Positions 1-8,859 of a stretch of DNA of 41,478 nt are shown in pieces. The DNA is from an uncultured Anaerostipes sp. Its GTDB lineage: Bacteria; Bacillota; Clostridia; Lachnospirales; Lachnospiraceae. The position numbers and the translations under genes were made by a program. Every line of letters starts with the position of its first letter. Position 1 is the first letter of the stretch. Location of the stretch: positions 1 to 41,478 of the forward strand of contig CAAEIR010000200.1 in assembly GCA_900756035.1 (NCBI GenBank), written 5' to 3'. The notes below the pieces were generated by a model that was not told where the DNA came from, ran no database searches, and saw only the letters and a program-made list of their open reading frames with translations.

Positions 1-63
1 AAAGACATATATAATTTTAGTAAAAATATAATAATTGCACATCCTAGATACGGAGGTATAAAT

Positions 64-273
64 ATGAATATTGAAGTGATTTATCATCTGTATAACGTGA
101 GAACAGAAAAAAATTTAAGCAGAGAGATTCTGGCAAAGATATCTGGTGTAGAAGAGAAAATCATCTGCGATATTGAACATGACCGTCATGATCCAACGGT
201 TCAGACGATCTGTATGCTTGCAGAAGCTCTGGAGACTTCCACGGAAGAATTATATTCTTATATGATACGATAG
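64..273 (+). CDS. Small XRE-family helix-turn-helix transcriptional regulator
   Basis: This is a 69-residue stand-alone HTH_3/Cro-CI domain. The N-terminal helix (IYHLYNVRTEKNLSREILA) is followed by a turn and recognition helix around residues 22-40 (LAKISGVEEKIICDIEHDRH). It ends with the family's typical 'P.....I..LAEALE.S.EEL' tail at residues 44-64. No sensor domain is present, so it is probably a simple repressor or a degenerate regulator. A good GGAGG lies 7 nt before the ATG. Upstream sequence is cut by the window edge, so its operon is unknown. The targets cannot be read from the sequence. Domain identity is clear; function is not. Confidence 0.8.
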   Translation: MNIEVIYHLYNVRTEKNLSREILAKISGVEEKIICDIEHDRHDPTVQTICMLAEALETSTEELYSYMIR

Positions 274-292
274 GCTGTCTGCTTAATGGGTC

Positions 293-322
293 TTGTACTT
301 TTTCTCATGAGATAACTATGAT
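293..322 (+). promoter_or_regulatory. Putative promoter of queH
   Basis: TTGTAC (293-298) and TATGAT (317-322) are separated by 18 bp, about 40 bp before the queH start. This is a sigma-A-like match judged by eye only. Confidence 0.4.
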
Positions 323-363
323 ATGATAAAGAAAAAGATAGGATACAGATTGGATAGGGGAAG

Positions 364-993
364 ATGAGCAATAAAATTAATTATCAAAAAAAATTAGATC
401 AGGTGATTGAGCAGCTGGGAAATTCAAAGCCGACACTTTTAATTCACAGCTGCTGTGCACCTTGCAGCAGTTATGTTCTGGAATATTTATCAGAGTATTT
501 TCAGATTACGGTTGATTATTACAATCCGAATATTGATTCCGAAGAAGAATATAGAAAGCGGATTGCCGAGCAGAATCGGCTGGTACAAGAGATGGGACTT
601 GAGGACATCAAAGTACTAGATGGAGGATATGAACCGAAGGTTTTTTATGAGATGGTTCGTGGTTTTGAAAAAGAGCCGGAGGGAGGAAAGCGCTGTTATC
701 TCTGTTATCAGTTACGTCTTGCACAGGCAGCGAGAATGGCGGCAGATTATGGATTTGACTATTTTACGACAACTCTTACGATCAGTCCGTTAAAAAATGC
801 TCAGTGGCTTAATGAACTGGGAGAGCGTGAGGGAGAAAAGGCAGGGGTTGCTTTTCTGCCTTCCGACTTTAAAAAGAAAGGCGGATATCAGAGATCTATT
901 CAGCTTTCAAAGGAGTATTCTCTGTATCGGCAGAACTTCTGCGGGTGTGTATTTTCGAAAACAGAGAGCGCTAACAGACAGAAAAAAATATAG
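364..993 (+). CDS. queH: Epoxyqueuosine reductase QueH
   Basis: QueH (formerly DUF208) performs the last step of queuosine synthesis in tRNA, reducing epoxyqueuosine to queuosine. It is a cobalamin-independent, non-homologous alternative to QueG. The 209-residue protein carries the expected metal ligands: a vicinal pair in HSCCAPCSS (Cys30, Cys31, Cys34), a CxxC in KRCYLCYQ (Cys111, Cys114) and a CxC near the C-terminus (CGCVF, Cys193/Cys195). The TTTLTISPLKN segment (about 136-145) is also typical of the family. AGGGGA precedes the ATG. The gene sits alone between the XRE gene and the carA leader, with no other queuosine gene in the window. Assignment is confident. Confidence 0.93.
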   Translation: MSNKINYQKKLDQVIEQLGNSKPTLLIHSCCAPCSSYVLEYLSEYFQITVDYYNPNIDSEEEYRKRIAEQNRLVQEMGLEDIKVLDGGYEPKVFYEMVRGFEKEPEGGKRCYLCYQLRLAQAARMAADYGFDYFTTTLTISPLKNAQWLNELGEREGEKAGVAFLPSDFKKKGGYQRSIQLSKEYSLYRQNFCGCVFSKTESANRQKKI

Positions 994-1009
994 GAATTAA
1001 AAAAAATAC

Positions 1010-1038
1010 TTGCAGTCTTTTTTGATTTGTGATAGAAT
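1010..1038 (+). promoter_or_regulatory. Strong promoter of the carA leader
   Basis: TTGCAG (1010-1015), a 17-bp spacer and TAGAAT (1033-1038) form a sigma-A-type promoter. Transcription would begin near 1045, just before the long hairpin at 1052, leaving a 5' leader of about 210 nt before carA. Confidence 0.7.
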
Positions 1039-1051
1039 TTTTACAATTTGT

Positions 1052-1153
1052 AGAGAAATATTTCTAAAATAAATGCGACAGAAGGTATTGGAATTTCAGA
1101 ATTATCAATGCTTAGATTTGTAATTTTTATTTTAGCGATATTTCTCTTTTTTT
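1052..1153 (+). terminator. Long leader hairpin with T-run upstream of carA (attenuator or small-RNA terminator)
   Basis: The arms 1052-1073 and 1126-1147 pair over 22 positions with one mismatch and one G-U pair, and run directly into seven Ts (1147-1153). The enclosed segment forms a second hairpin, 1084-1095 with 1100-1112 (12 pairs, one bulged A, UCAG loop). The shape is an intrinsic terminator lying between the promoter and carA, which fits transcription attenuation. No PyrR-type binding loop or T-box sequence was recognised, so the ligand or factor is unknown. Confidence 0.65.
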
Positions 1154-1156
1154 GTA

Positions 1157-1226
1157 ATAGCGATGAGCCAAAGTACGAGCTCTTGGCGACCGCTTAAAAT
1201 CCCGGAATGTGCCTTCTGGCACTTCC
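1157..1226 (+). promoter_or_regulatory. Second structured part of the carA leader
   Basis: Downstream of the T-run, AGCG/CGCU and GCCAA/UUGGC can pair between 1158 and 1194. A stable hairpin follows at 1203-1227 (CGGAA-U-GUGCC, UUCU loop, GGCAC-UUCCG). It lacks a T-run and lies about 15 nt before the AGGAGG of carA, so it could affect translation or form part of an antiterminator. The fold was read by eye. Confidence 0.45.
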
Positions 1227-1256
1227 GAAGATTCATTTTATTAGGAGGAATTTTAC

Positions 1257-2336
1257 ATGAACGCATTTTTAATATTGGAAGACGGGCACGTATTTCAGGG
1301 ACAGCATTTTGGCGCCAGAAAAGAAGTCATCTGTGAAGTTGTATTTAATACTTCTATGACTGGTTATCTGGAAGTATTAACAGACCCTTCCTATCAAGGT
1401 CAGGGCGTTGTTATGACCTACCCTCTGATTGGGAATTACGGAGTATGTTTAGAAGATGCAGAGTCTGACAGACCATGGCACTCTGCATTTATTGTAAGAG
1501 AAATTTCCAGAACATCCAGTAATTTCAGAAGACAGCAGGATTTGAAGGAATATTTGATCGAGCATGATATCCCGGGAATTAGTGGCGTGGATACCAGAGC
1601 AATTACAAAAATCTTAAGAGAAGAAGGCTGTATGGGAGGTATGATCACCACCAATCCTGATTTTAAGTTAGATGAAATTCTTCCAAAACTACAAGCATAT
1701 AAAGTGACAGATGCGGTGAAAACTGTCACAAGAAATGAAAAAGAACATTTTAAGGGCGATGGATTTAAGGTTGCGCTTTTGGATCTTGGAACAAAGAATA
1801 ACATCGCACACTCTTTAAATAAGAGAGGATGTGATGTAACAGTCTATCCTGCATTTACAAAAGCAGAAGAAATTCTTAAGGATCAGCCGGATGGAATTAT
1901 GCTTTCAAATGGTCCCGGAGATCCGAAAGAGTGCACTGAGATCATCAGTGAGATTCAAAAGCTTTATCAAAGTGATATTCCGATTTTTGCAATTTGTCTC
2001 GGACATCAGCTGATGGCTTTGGCAACCGGTGCGGATACAAAGAAAATGCGCTGGGGACATCGTGGCGGAAATCATCCGGTAAAGGATCTGGCGACAGGAA
2101 GAGTCTATATTTCATCCCAGAATCACGGATATGTAATTGAAGAAGAAAGTATTAAAGAAGATGTGGCAGAGGTTTCCTTCATTAATGTAAATGATAAGTC
2201 TATTGAAGGTTTGGATTACAAAAATAAAAAGATCCGCACAGTTCAGTTCCATCCGGAAGCGTGTCCGGGACCACAGGATACTGCCTATTTATTTGATGAA
2301 TTTTTGGATATGATGAAAGGAGCAAAAAATGCCTAA
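1257..2336 (+). CDS. carA: Carbamoyl-phosphate synthase small subunit (glutaminase)
   Basis: CarA hydrolyses glutamine and channels ammonia to CarB for carbamoyl phosphate, the precursor of pyrimidines and arginine. Of its 359 residues, the first ~130 are the CPSase small-chain domain (FNTSMTGYLEVLTDPSYQGQ). The C-terminal half is a class I glutamine amidotransferase with nucleophile Cys247 in AICLGHQLM and the His332/Glu334 pair in QFHPEACPGP. Length is normal. AGGAGG lies 9 nt before the ATG. The carB start overlaps the carA stop by 8 bp, indicating translational coupling. The structured leader upstream suggests control by attenuation. Confidence 0.97.
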   Translation: MNAFLILEDGHVFQGQHFGARKEVICEVVFNTSMTGYLEVLTDPSYQGQGVVMTYPLIGNYGVCLEDAESDRPWHSAFIVREISRTSSNFRRQQDLKEYLIEHDIPGISGVDTRAITKILREEGCMGGMITTNPDFKLDEILPKLQAYKVTDAVKTVTRNEKEHFKGDGFKVALLDLGTKNNIAHSLNKRGCDVTVYPAFTKAEEILKDQPDGIMLSNGPGDPKECTEIISEIQKLYQSDIPIFAICLGHQLMALATGADTKKMRWGHRGGNHPVKDLATGRVYISSQNHGYVIEEESIKEDVAEVSFINVNDKSIEGLDYKNKKIRTVQFHPEACPGPQDTAYLFDEFLDMMKGAKNA

Positions 2337-5300
2337 GAGAGAAGATATAAAGAAAGTACTTGTCATCGGGTCCGGGCCGATTGTCATTGGACAGGCAGCA
2401 GAATTTGATTATGCAGGAACACAGGCGTGTCGTGCCCTTAGAGAAGAAGGAATTGAGGTCGTACTGGTAAATTCAAATCCTGCAACGATTATGACGGACA
2501 AGGATATTGCAGATAAAGTATATATTGAGCCACTGACAGCTTCTGTGATTGAGAAAATCATTGATAAGGAAAAGCCGGACAGCATCCTGCCGACTCTGGG
2601 AGGACAGGCAGCCTTAAATCTTGCAATGGAACTGGTTGAGAGTGGATATCTTGAGAAAAGCGGAGTTAAACTAATTGGTACTTCTCCGTCAACGATCAAG
2701 AAGGCAGAAGACCGTCTGGAATTTCAGACGACAATGGAAAAAATCGGGGAACCGATTGCAGCCGGAAAGGTTGTAAAGAACATCGAAGATGGTGTGGAGT
2801 TTGCGAAAGTAATCGGGTATCCTGCGGTATTACGGCCGGCGTACACCCTGGGAGGAAGCGGCGGCGGAATTGCCCACAATCAGGAAGAACTCGAAACGAT
2901 TCTTGAGAACGGACTTCGATTAAGCCGTGTAGGGGAAGTTTTAGTAGAGCGTTATATCGGCGGATGGAAAGAAATCGAGTATGAAGTTATGCGGGATGAG
3001 AACGGAACCTGTATTACGATCTGTAATATGGAAAACATTGATCCGGTAGGTGTTCATACCGGAGACAGTATCGTTGTGGCTCCGTCTCAGACTCTTGGGG
3101 ACAAGGAGTATCAGATGCTTCGTACCTCTGCTTTAAATATTATTACAGAATTAGATGTCCATGGAGGATGTAATGTTCAGTATGCATTAAATCCGGACAG
3201 TTTTGAGTATTGCGTCATTGAGGTAAATCCTCGTGTCAGCCGTTCTTCTGCGCTGGCATCGAAAGCAACAGGTTATCCGATCGCAAAAGTAACTGCAAAA
3301 ATCGCGATTGGTTACACCTTGGACGAGATTGAAAATGCTGTTACAAAGAAGACCTATGCCAGCTTTGAGCCAATGCTCGATTACTGTGTTGTAAAAATGC
3401 CGAGACTTCCTTTTGATAAGTTTATTCATGCAAAACGTACTCTGACAACTCAGATGAAGGCTACAGGAGAGGTTATGAGTATCGGAACCAACTTTGAGGG
3501 GGCGCTGATGAAAGCAATCCGTTCTCTGGAACAACATGTGGATAGCCTTATGTATGGGGATTACGGAAAGCTTTCCGATGAAGAAGTGTTAAAAGAATTA
3601 GAAAAAATTGATGATTTGAGAATCTATGTGATTGCGGAAGCAATCCGCAGAGGATTTGACTATGATACAATTTTTAACATTACAAAAATAGATCGATGGT
3701 TTTTGGATAAAATTGCTGTCCTGGTGGAGATGGAACAGAAACTTTCCGAAGCAGATGTCTTAGATCGGGAGCTTTTAATGGAAGCAAAACGTCTGGAATT
3801 TCCGGACAAGGTAATTGGACAGCTGACCGGAAAGAGTGAGCGGGAAATCAAAGAATTGCGAAATGAAATGGATATTCATGCTGCTTACAAGATTGTAGAT
3901 ACCTGTGCGGCTGAGTTTGATGCCGAGACACCGTATTATTATTCCTGCTATGACGGGGAAAATGAGGTTGTGGAAACCTCAGGAAGAAAGAAAGTTTTAG
4001 TTCTTGGTTCCGGACCGATCCGAATTGGACAGGGAATCGAATTTGATTTCTGTTCTGTGCATAGTGTATGGGCATTGAGTCAGGAAGGGTATGAGACGAT
4101 TATTATTAATAATAACCCGGAAACAGTTTCCACTGATTTTGACGTGGCAGATAAGCTGTATTTTGAGCCGCTGACAGCAGAAGACGTAGAAAGTATTGTA
4201 GATCTGGAAAAACCGGATGGAGCAGTGGTACAGTTTGGAGGACAGACGGCAATCAAACTGACAGAAGCCTTAATGAAAATGGGAGTTCCGATTCTTGGAA
4301 CCAGTGCGGAAAATGTAGACGCAGCAGAGGATCGTGAACTGTTTGATGAGATTTTAGAGGAATGTTGTATTCCAAGACCGAAAGGAACAACAGTCTTTAC
4401 TTGCGAAGAGGCGGTGAAGGTTGCCAACGAGCTGGGATATCCGGTACTGGTACGCCCTTCTTATGTACTTGGAGGTCAGGGAATGCAGATTGCGGTATCT
4501 GATGAAGATATCCGGGCATTTATGGAGATTATCAACCGTTATGAGCAGGAACATCCGATCTTGATTGACAAATATCTTGTCGGAAAAGAAGTAGAAGTCG
4601 ATGCTGTATGCGACGGAACAGACATTTTAATTCCGGGAATTATGGAGCATATTGAGCGTGCGGGAATTCACTCCGGAGATAGTATTTCTGTTTATCCGGC
4701 ATTAAGCTTAAATGACAAAATAAAGAGAGTAATTGCTGAGTATACAAGAAAACTGGCAAAATCTCTGCATGTTATCGGATTGATTAATATTCAGTTTATT
4801 GTCGCACAGGGAGAAGTTTATGTTATCGAGGTAAATCCTCGTTCCAGCCGTACGGTTCCTTATATCAGCAAAGTAACCGGAATTCCGATTGTGGCATTGG
4901 CGGCTAAGGTGATTACCGGAGCCAAAATCAGAGATCTGGGATATGAGCCGGGACTTCAGCCGGAATCTGAGTATTATGCAGTGAAAAAACCGGTATTTTC
5001 TTTTGAAAAATTAAGAGGAGCGGAAATAAGCCTTGGGCCGGAAATGAAATCTACAGGAGAGTGTCTTGGAATTTCCAAGAATTATCACGAAGCTCTTTAT
5101 AAGGCATTTCTGGGTGCCGGTGTAAATCTTCCAAAATACAAGAAGATGATTCTTACGGTGAAAGATTCCGATAAAATTGATGCGGTCGATATCGGAAGAA
5201 GATTTGCAGCCCTGGGATATGAGATCTTTTCCACAAAGAGTACCTGCAGAGTCTTAAATGAAGCCGGAGTCGGAGCTAAACCAATTAATAAGCTGGAAGA

Positions 5301-5529
5301 AGAATCTCCAAACTTGCTGGATTTGATTTTAGATGATAAAATTGACTTAGTAATTGATACACCTTCACAGGGAGTAGGCCGAAGTAAAGATGGATTCCTG
5401 ATCCGCCGTTATGCTACTGAGACAGGAGTTACATGTCTTACAAGTCTTGATACAGCGGATGCGCTGTTAACAAGCCTGGAAACAGGAAACAGAGACCAGC
5501 TGACAGTAGTGGATATCGCACAGATTTAA
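2329..5529 (+). CDS. carB: Carbamoyl-phosphate synthase large subunit
   Basis: CarB makes carbamoyl phosphate from bicarbonate, ammonia delivered by CarA, and two ATP. The 1066-residue protein has the usual duplicated layout. Each half opens with the same phosphate-binding motif (VIGSGPIVIGQAAEFDY near residue 12, VLGSGPIRIGQGIEFDF near 560) and contains an ATP-grasp domain (LRPAYTLGGSGGG; VRPSYVLGGQGMQ). The C-terminal MGS-like allosteric domain lies at about 935-1066, where UMP or IMP usually bind in this family. Length is full. It is translationally coupled to carA. No terminator was recognised in the 93 nt before glnA. Confidence 0.97.
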   Translation: MPKREDIKKVLVIGSGPIVIGQAAEFDYAGTQACRALREEGIEVVLVNSNPATIMTDKDIADKVYIEPLTASVIEKIIDKEKPDSILPTLGGQAALNLAMELVESGYLEKSGVKLIGTSPSTIKKAEDRLEFQTTMEKIGEPIAAGKVVKNIEDGVEFAKVIGYPAVLRPAYTLGGSGGGIAHNQEELETILENGLRLSRVGEVLVERYIGGWKEIEYEVMRDENGTCITICNMENIDPVGVHTGDSIVVAPSQTLGDKEYQMLRTSALNIITELDVHGGCNVQYALNPDSFEYCVIEVNPRVSRSSALASKATGYPIAKVTAKIAIGYTLDEIENAVTKKTYASFEPMLDYCVVKMPRLPFDKFIHAKRTLTTQMKATGEVMSIGTNFEGALMKAIRSLEQHVDSLMYGDYGKLSDEEVLKELEKIDDLRIYVIAEAIRRGFDYDTIFNITKIDRWFLDKIAVLVEMEQKLSEADVLDRELLMEAKRLEFPDKVIGQLTGKSEREIKELRNEMDIHAAYKIVDTCAAEFDAETPYYYSCYDGENEVVETSGRKKVLVLGSGPIRIGQGIEFDFCSVHSVWALSQEGYETIIINNNPETVSTDFDVADKLYFEPLTAEDVESIVDLEKPDGAVVQFGGQTAIKLTEALMKMGVPILGTSAENVDAAEDRELFDEILEECCIPRPKGTTVFTCEEAVKVANELGYPVLVRPSYVLGGQGMQIAVSDEDIRAFMEIINRYEQEHPILIDKYLVGKEVEVDAVCDGTDILIPGIMEHIERAGIHSGDSISVYPALSLNDKIKRVIAEYTRKLAKSLHVIGLINIQFIVAQGEVYVIEVNPRSSRTVPYISKVTGIPIVALAAKVITGAKIRDLGYEPGLQPESEYYAVKKPVFSFEKLRGAEISLGPEMKSTGECLGISKNYHEALYKAFLGAGVNLPKYKKMILTVKDSDKIDAVDIGRRFAALGYEIFSTKSTCRVLNEAGVGAKPINKLEEESPNLLDLILDDKIDLVIDTPSQGVGRSKDGFLIRRYATETGVTCLTSLDTADALLTSLETGNRDQLTVVDIAQI

Positions 5530-5622
5530 TCTTATTATTTGGCATACAACCAAAAGATGGAATGCAGGCATGAAGAGAGGATTTTTATCCGAGAGATGAG
5601 AAATTAGAAGAGGAGTGATATT

Positions 5623-6952
5623 ATGAGTCGATATACAAAACAGGATGTCATAGACCTCGTCAGAGAAAATGATGTGGAGTTCATCCGGCTGCAATTTTCT
5701 GATTTGTTTGGGACAATGAAAAATGTTGCAATTACAGTTCGTCAGCTTGAAAAGGCGCTGGATAATAAATGTACCTTTGACGGTTCCAGTGTCGATGGGT
5801 TTGTGCGGATTGAAGAGTCAGATATGTACCTTTATCCGGATCTTGATAGTTTTGCAATTTTTCCGTGGAATGCGGGAGGAGACAGAGTTGCGCGGCTGAT
5901 CTGTGACATCTACGGACAGGACGGGCTGCCGTTTGCGGGGGATTCCAGACATGTGTTAAAACGTGTGATCCGGGAATGTAAGAAGATGGGTTATAAGTTC
6001 AATGTGGGACCGGAATGTGAATTCTTTTTATTCCACACCGATGAAGAAGGGCGTCCGACGACGCTGACACATGAAAAAGCGGGATATTTTGATGTTGCGC
6101 CGCTGGATCTTGGGGAAAGTGCCAGAAGAGATATGATTCTTAATCTGGAGGATATGGGATTTGAGATTGAAGCATCTCACCATGAAGTTGCACCTGCACA
6201 GCATGAGATTGACTTTAAATATGATAATGCATTGAGAACGGCAGATAATATTCTTACCTTTAAATTTATTGTAAAATATATCGCAAAACGACACGGACTT
6301 TATGCAAGTTTTATGCCGAAACCGATTACAGGAGTGGATGGCTCCGGCATGCATTTGAATATGTCTTTATGGAAAGATGGAAGGAATATATTTGCGGATT
6401 CTGCAAATAATCTTGGAATCAGTGATGAGGCATTTCATTTTATGGCAGGAGTCATGGAACACTCCAGAGAAATGAGCTTGATTACCAATCCGCTGGTGAA
6501 TTCTTATAAGAGAATCGTGCCGGGATATGAGGCGCCGGTGGATGTTTCCTGGTCACCTTCTAACCGCAGTCCGCTGATTCGGGTGCCGGCTGCAAGAGGA
6601 AGCGGAACAAGACTGGAATTGCGCAGTCCGGATTCCGCAGCGAATCCTTATCTCGCGCTGGCAGTCAGTCTTGCCGCAGGATTGGACGGAATTAAGAGAA
6701 AACTCACACCGGGCAAGGGATCTTTTGCAAATCAGTATGAGATTGCAGCTGGAGAAAAGGAAAAAGCTGGTATTATGATGCTGCCAAGAGATATGAAGGA
6801 AGCTTTGGAAGTCTTTAAGAACAGCAGTTATATGAAAGAAATCTTAGGGGAACATATTTTCACAAAATATGTAGAGGCTAAAGAGGCAGAGTGGGAATCT
6901 TACCAGAAATATGTATCACAGTGGGAAATTGATCGTTATTTATATAAGATTT
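5623..6952 (+). CDS. glnA: Type I glutamine synthetase
   Basis: GlnA condenses glutamate and ammonia using ATP and is the main ammonium-assimilation enzyme. The 443-residue length matches the Bacillus-type (GSI-alpha) dodecameric enzyme. Visible motifs are CTFDGSSVDGF near residue 48, the metal ligands in GPECEFFLF and APAQHEIDFKY, GSGMHLNMS, and the ATP/glutamate site NPLVNSYKRIVPGYEAP followed by SNRSPLIRVP. The adenylylation loop of the GSI-beta type is not evident, so control is probably by feedback and gene expression. AGGAG precedes the ATG. The ANTAR regulator starts about 35 nt downstream, which suggests joint transcription and regulation at the RNA level. The stop codon falls at about 6952-6954. 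Confidence 0.96.
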
Positions 6953-6988
6953 AAAATCCTGACGAAATGATATGAGGAGGTGAGAGGC

Positions 6989-7537
6989 TTGATAAATGTC
7001 ATCGTTTTGTTTCCGAAACGTGAAGTCGCCAGAAACATCCGAAATCTCCTTGTTCGAAATGGTTTTGAGGTGGTTGGTGTGTGTACAACAGGAGCTCAGG
7101 TTGTGCAGCGTGTGGAAGAGATGGGAGAGGGACTGGTCATTTGTGGATATAAATGTTCTGATATGATCTATAGTGAATTGCGAGAATATCTTCCGGATAG
7201 GATTTGGATGCTTTTGCTTGCCTCCCGACCCTATCTGGCAGATTGCCAGGATCTGAGGATACAAAAACTTGCAATGCCGTTGAAGGGTCATGAGCTGATC
7301 ATAAAGACCAAAACGATAATTGAAGAGATTGCGCAAGAGCAAAAACGCAGAAGATCAAAACCGAAGCAGAGATCGCGTGAAGAAGTGGAATTATTAGAAA
7401 ATGTAAAACAATTATTAATGGACAACAATCGAATTTCAGAAGAAGAGGCTCACAGTTATATTCAGCAAAGAAGTATGAACAGCGGTGTGGGACTGATTGA
7501 AATGGCAAAAATGATTAAAGAATCATTTACATATTAG
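6989..7537 (+). CDS. ANTAR-domain RNA-binding antiterminator (NitR-like)
   Basis: The first ~110 residues resemble a degenerate response-regulator receiver (VIVLFPKREVARNIRNLL), without a clear phosphoacceptor aspartate pattern. The last ~55 residues are a clear ANTAR domain (SREEVELLENVKQLLM, ISEEEAHSYIQQRSMNSG). ANTAR domains bind paired hexaloop RNA hairpins and prevent termination. Placement directly after glnA matches the clostridial glnA-NitR arrangement. TTG at 6989 is preferred as the start because the AGGAGGT at 6975-6981 sits 7 nt before it; the GTG at 6980 overlaps that site. dapL follows 16 nt after the stop. Domain call is firm; the RNA target was not found. Confidence 0.85.
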   Translation: MINVIVLFPKREVARNIRNLLVRNGFEVVGVCTTGAQVVQRVEEMGEGLVICGYKCSDMIYSELREYLPDRIWMLLLASRPYLADCQDLRIQKLAMPLKGHELIIKTKTIIEEIAQEQKRRRSKPKQRSREEVELLENVKQLLMDNNRISEEEAHSYIQQRSMNSGVGLIEMAKMIKESFTY

Positions 7538-7553
7538 AAAGTAGGAGGAGACT

Positions 7554-8768
7554 ATGTTTAAGATTAATGACAACTATTTGAAACTTCCGGGAAGCTATTT
7601 ATTTTCAACGATTGCAAAAAAAGTAAATGCTTATTCTGAGGCAAATCCAGAAAAGAATATTATTCGTCTTGGAATTGGAGATGTAACACAGCCGTTGGCT
7701 CCTGTTATTATTGATACGCTTCACAGCGCAGTTGATGAGATGGCAAGTGCCGAGACATTTCACGGGTATGCTCCGGATCTGGGATATGAATTTTTAAGGA
7801 ATGCGATTGCAAAGAATGATTATAAAGACAGAGGTGCCGATATCGAGGCAGATGAAATTTTTGTCAGCGATGGCGCAAAGTGTGATTCCGGAAATATTCA
7901 GGAGATTTTTGCAAGGGATAATAAGATTGCCGTATGTGATCCAGTGTATCCTGTTTATGTTGATACTAACGTAATGGCAGGAAGAACCGGAACTTATGAT
8001 CCGAAAGCAGAGACCTGGAGTGATGTGATTTACATGCCTTGTACTGCTGAGAACAATTTTGCACCGGATTTTCCAAAAGAAGTTCCTGATATTATTTATC
8101 TTTGTTTTCCAAACAATCCGACAGGATCTACGATTACAAAAGATCAGCTGCAGGGATGGGTGGACTATGCCAATAAAAATGGTGCCGTTATTATTTATGA
8201 TGCCGCTTATGAGGCATATATTTCAGAAGATGATGTGGCACACACGATCTATGAGTGTGAAGGGGCAAGAACTTGTGCCATTGAATTAAAGAGTTTTTCA
8301 AAAAATGCCGGATTTACCGGAGTCCGTCTTGGATATACTGTAATTCCGAAAGATTTGAAATGTGACGGTGTGGCTTTGCATGATCTATGGGCAAGACGTC
8401 ACGGAACGAAATATAATGGCGCACCTTATATTGTTCAGAGAGCCGGAGAAGCTGTTTACTCTGATGCCGGAAAGGCTCAGTTAAAAGAGCAGGTAGGATA
8501 TTATATGAACAATGCAAAGGTGATTTTTGAAGGATTAAAAGATGCCGGATACACAGTATCCGGAGGAGTGAATGCTCCGTATATCTGGTTAAAGACACCG
8601 GATCATATGACATCATGGGAATTCTTTGATCATCTTCTTGAGAGCGCTAATGTAGTCGGAACTCCGGGATCAGGATTCGGACCGAGCGGAGAAGGATATT
8701 TCAGACTTACAGCCTTTGGAAATTATGAAAATACTGTGGAAGCAATTCGCAGAATTCGAGAGATGTAA
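7554..8768 (+). CDS. dapL: LL-diaminopimelate aminotransferase
   Basis: DapL is a PLP enzyme that converts tetrahydrodipicolinate and glutamate to LL-diaminopimelate in one step, bypassing the succinylase and acetylase branches of lysine/peptidoglycan precursor synthesis. The 404-residue fold type I protein shows the opening FKINDNYLKLPGSYLF typical of DapL, the PNNPTGSTITKDQL loop, and PLP lysine Lys250 in KSFSKNAGFTGVRLGY. GGAGG lies 7 nt before the ATG. It is 16 nt from the ANTAR gene, so it probably shares a transcript with glnA. dapA and dapB, the preceding pathway steps, lie about 28 kb downstream. A strong terminator follows. Confidence 0.95.
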   Translation: MFKINDNYLKLPGSYLFSTIAKKVNAYSEANPEKNIIRLGIGDVTQPLAPVIIDTLHSAVDEMASAETFHGYAPDLGYEFLRNAIAKNDYKDRGADIEADEIFVSDGAKCDSGNIQEIFARDNKIAVCDPVYPVYVDTNVMAGRTGTYDPKAETWSDVIYMPCTAENNFAPDFPKEVPDIIYLCFPNNPTGSTITKDQLQGWVDYANKNGAVIIYDAAYEAYISEDDVAHTIYECEGARTCAIELKSFSKNAGFTGVRLGYTVIPKDLKCDGVALHDLWARRHGTKYNGAPYIVQRAGEAVYSDAGKAQLKEQVGYYMNNAKVIFEGLKDAGYTVSGGVNAPYIWLKTPDHMTSWEFFDHLLESANVVGTPGSGFGPSGEGYFRLTAFGNYENTVEAIRRIREM

Positions 8769-8772
8769 AAGT

Positions 8773-8811
8773 AAGAAGCGGAAACCAACGAGAGAAGGTT
8801 TCCGCTTCTTT
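8773..8811. terminator. Terminator between convergent dapL and the K+ channel gene
   Basis: A perfect 14-bp stem (8773-8786 with 8797-8810, 10-nt loop) is followed by a short T-run. On the other strand the same hairpin lies just past the channel's stop codon and also ends in TT, so it may serve both genes. Confidence 0.8.
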
Positions 8812-8859
8812 GACAATAGCGATAAGTTAAAGTCCGGGCTTATCCGAGCTCCCGGTAAT

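Noticed and set aside
1161..1194. Hammerhead-like or kink-turn-like reading of CGATGAG...CGAC in the carA leader
   Set aside because: The GAAA core of a hammerhead is missing, and the bulge sizes do not fit a standard kink-turn.
1045..1256. 6S RNA, T-box or PyrR leader as identity of the carA leader
   Set aside because: Too short and wrongly shaped for 6S RNA; no T-box sequence and no PyrR-type binding loop could be found.
1436..1804. 122-codon minus-strand frame within carA
   Set aside because: Antisense shadow of carA; no ribosome binding site and low-complexity translation with no family resemblance.
4080..4427. 115-codon minus-strand frame in carB
   Set aside because: Serine-rich antisense translation of a conserved gene; not a plausible protein.
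6878..7342. 154-codon minus-strand frame spanning the glnA end and the ANTAR gene
   Set aside because: Antisense to two well-supported genes and no recognisable domain. Antisense glnA RNAs exist in some clostridia, but nothing here shows a promoter for one.
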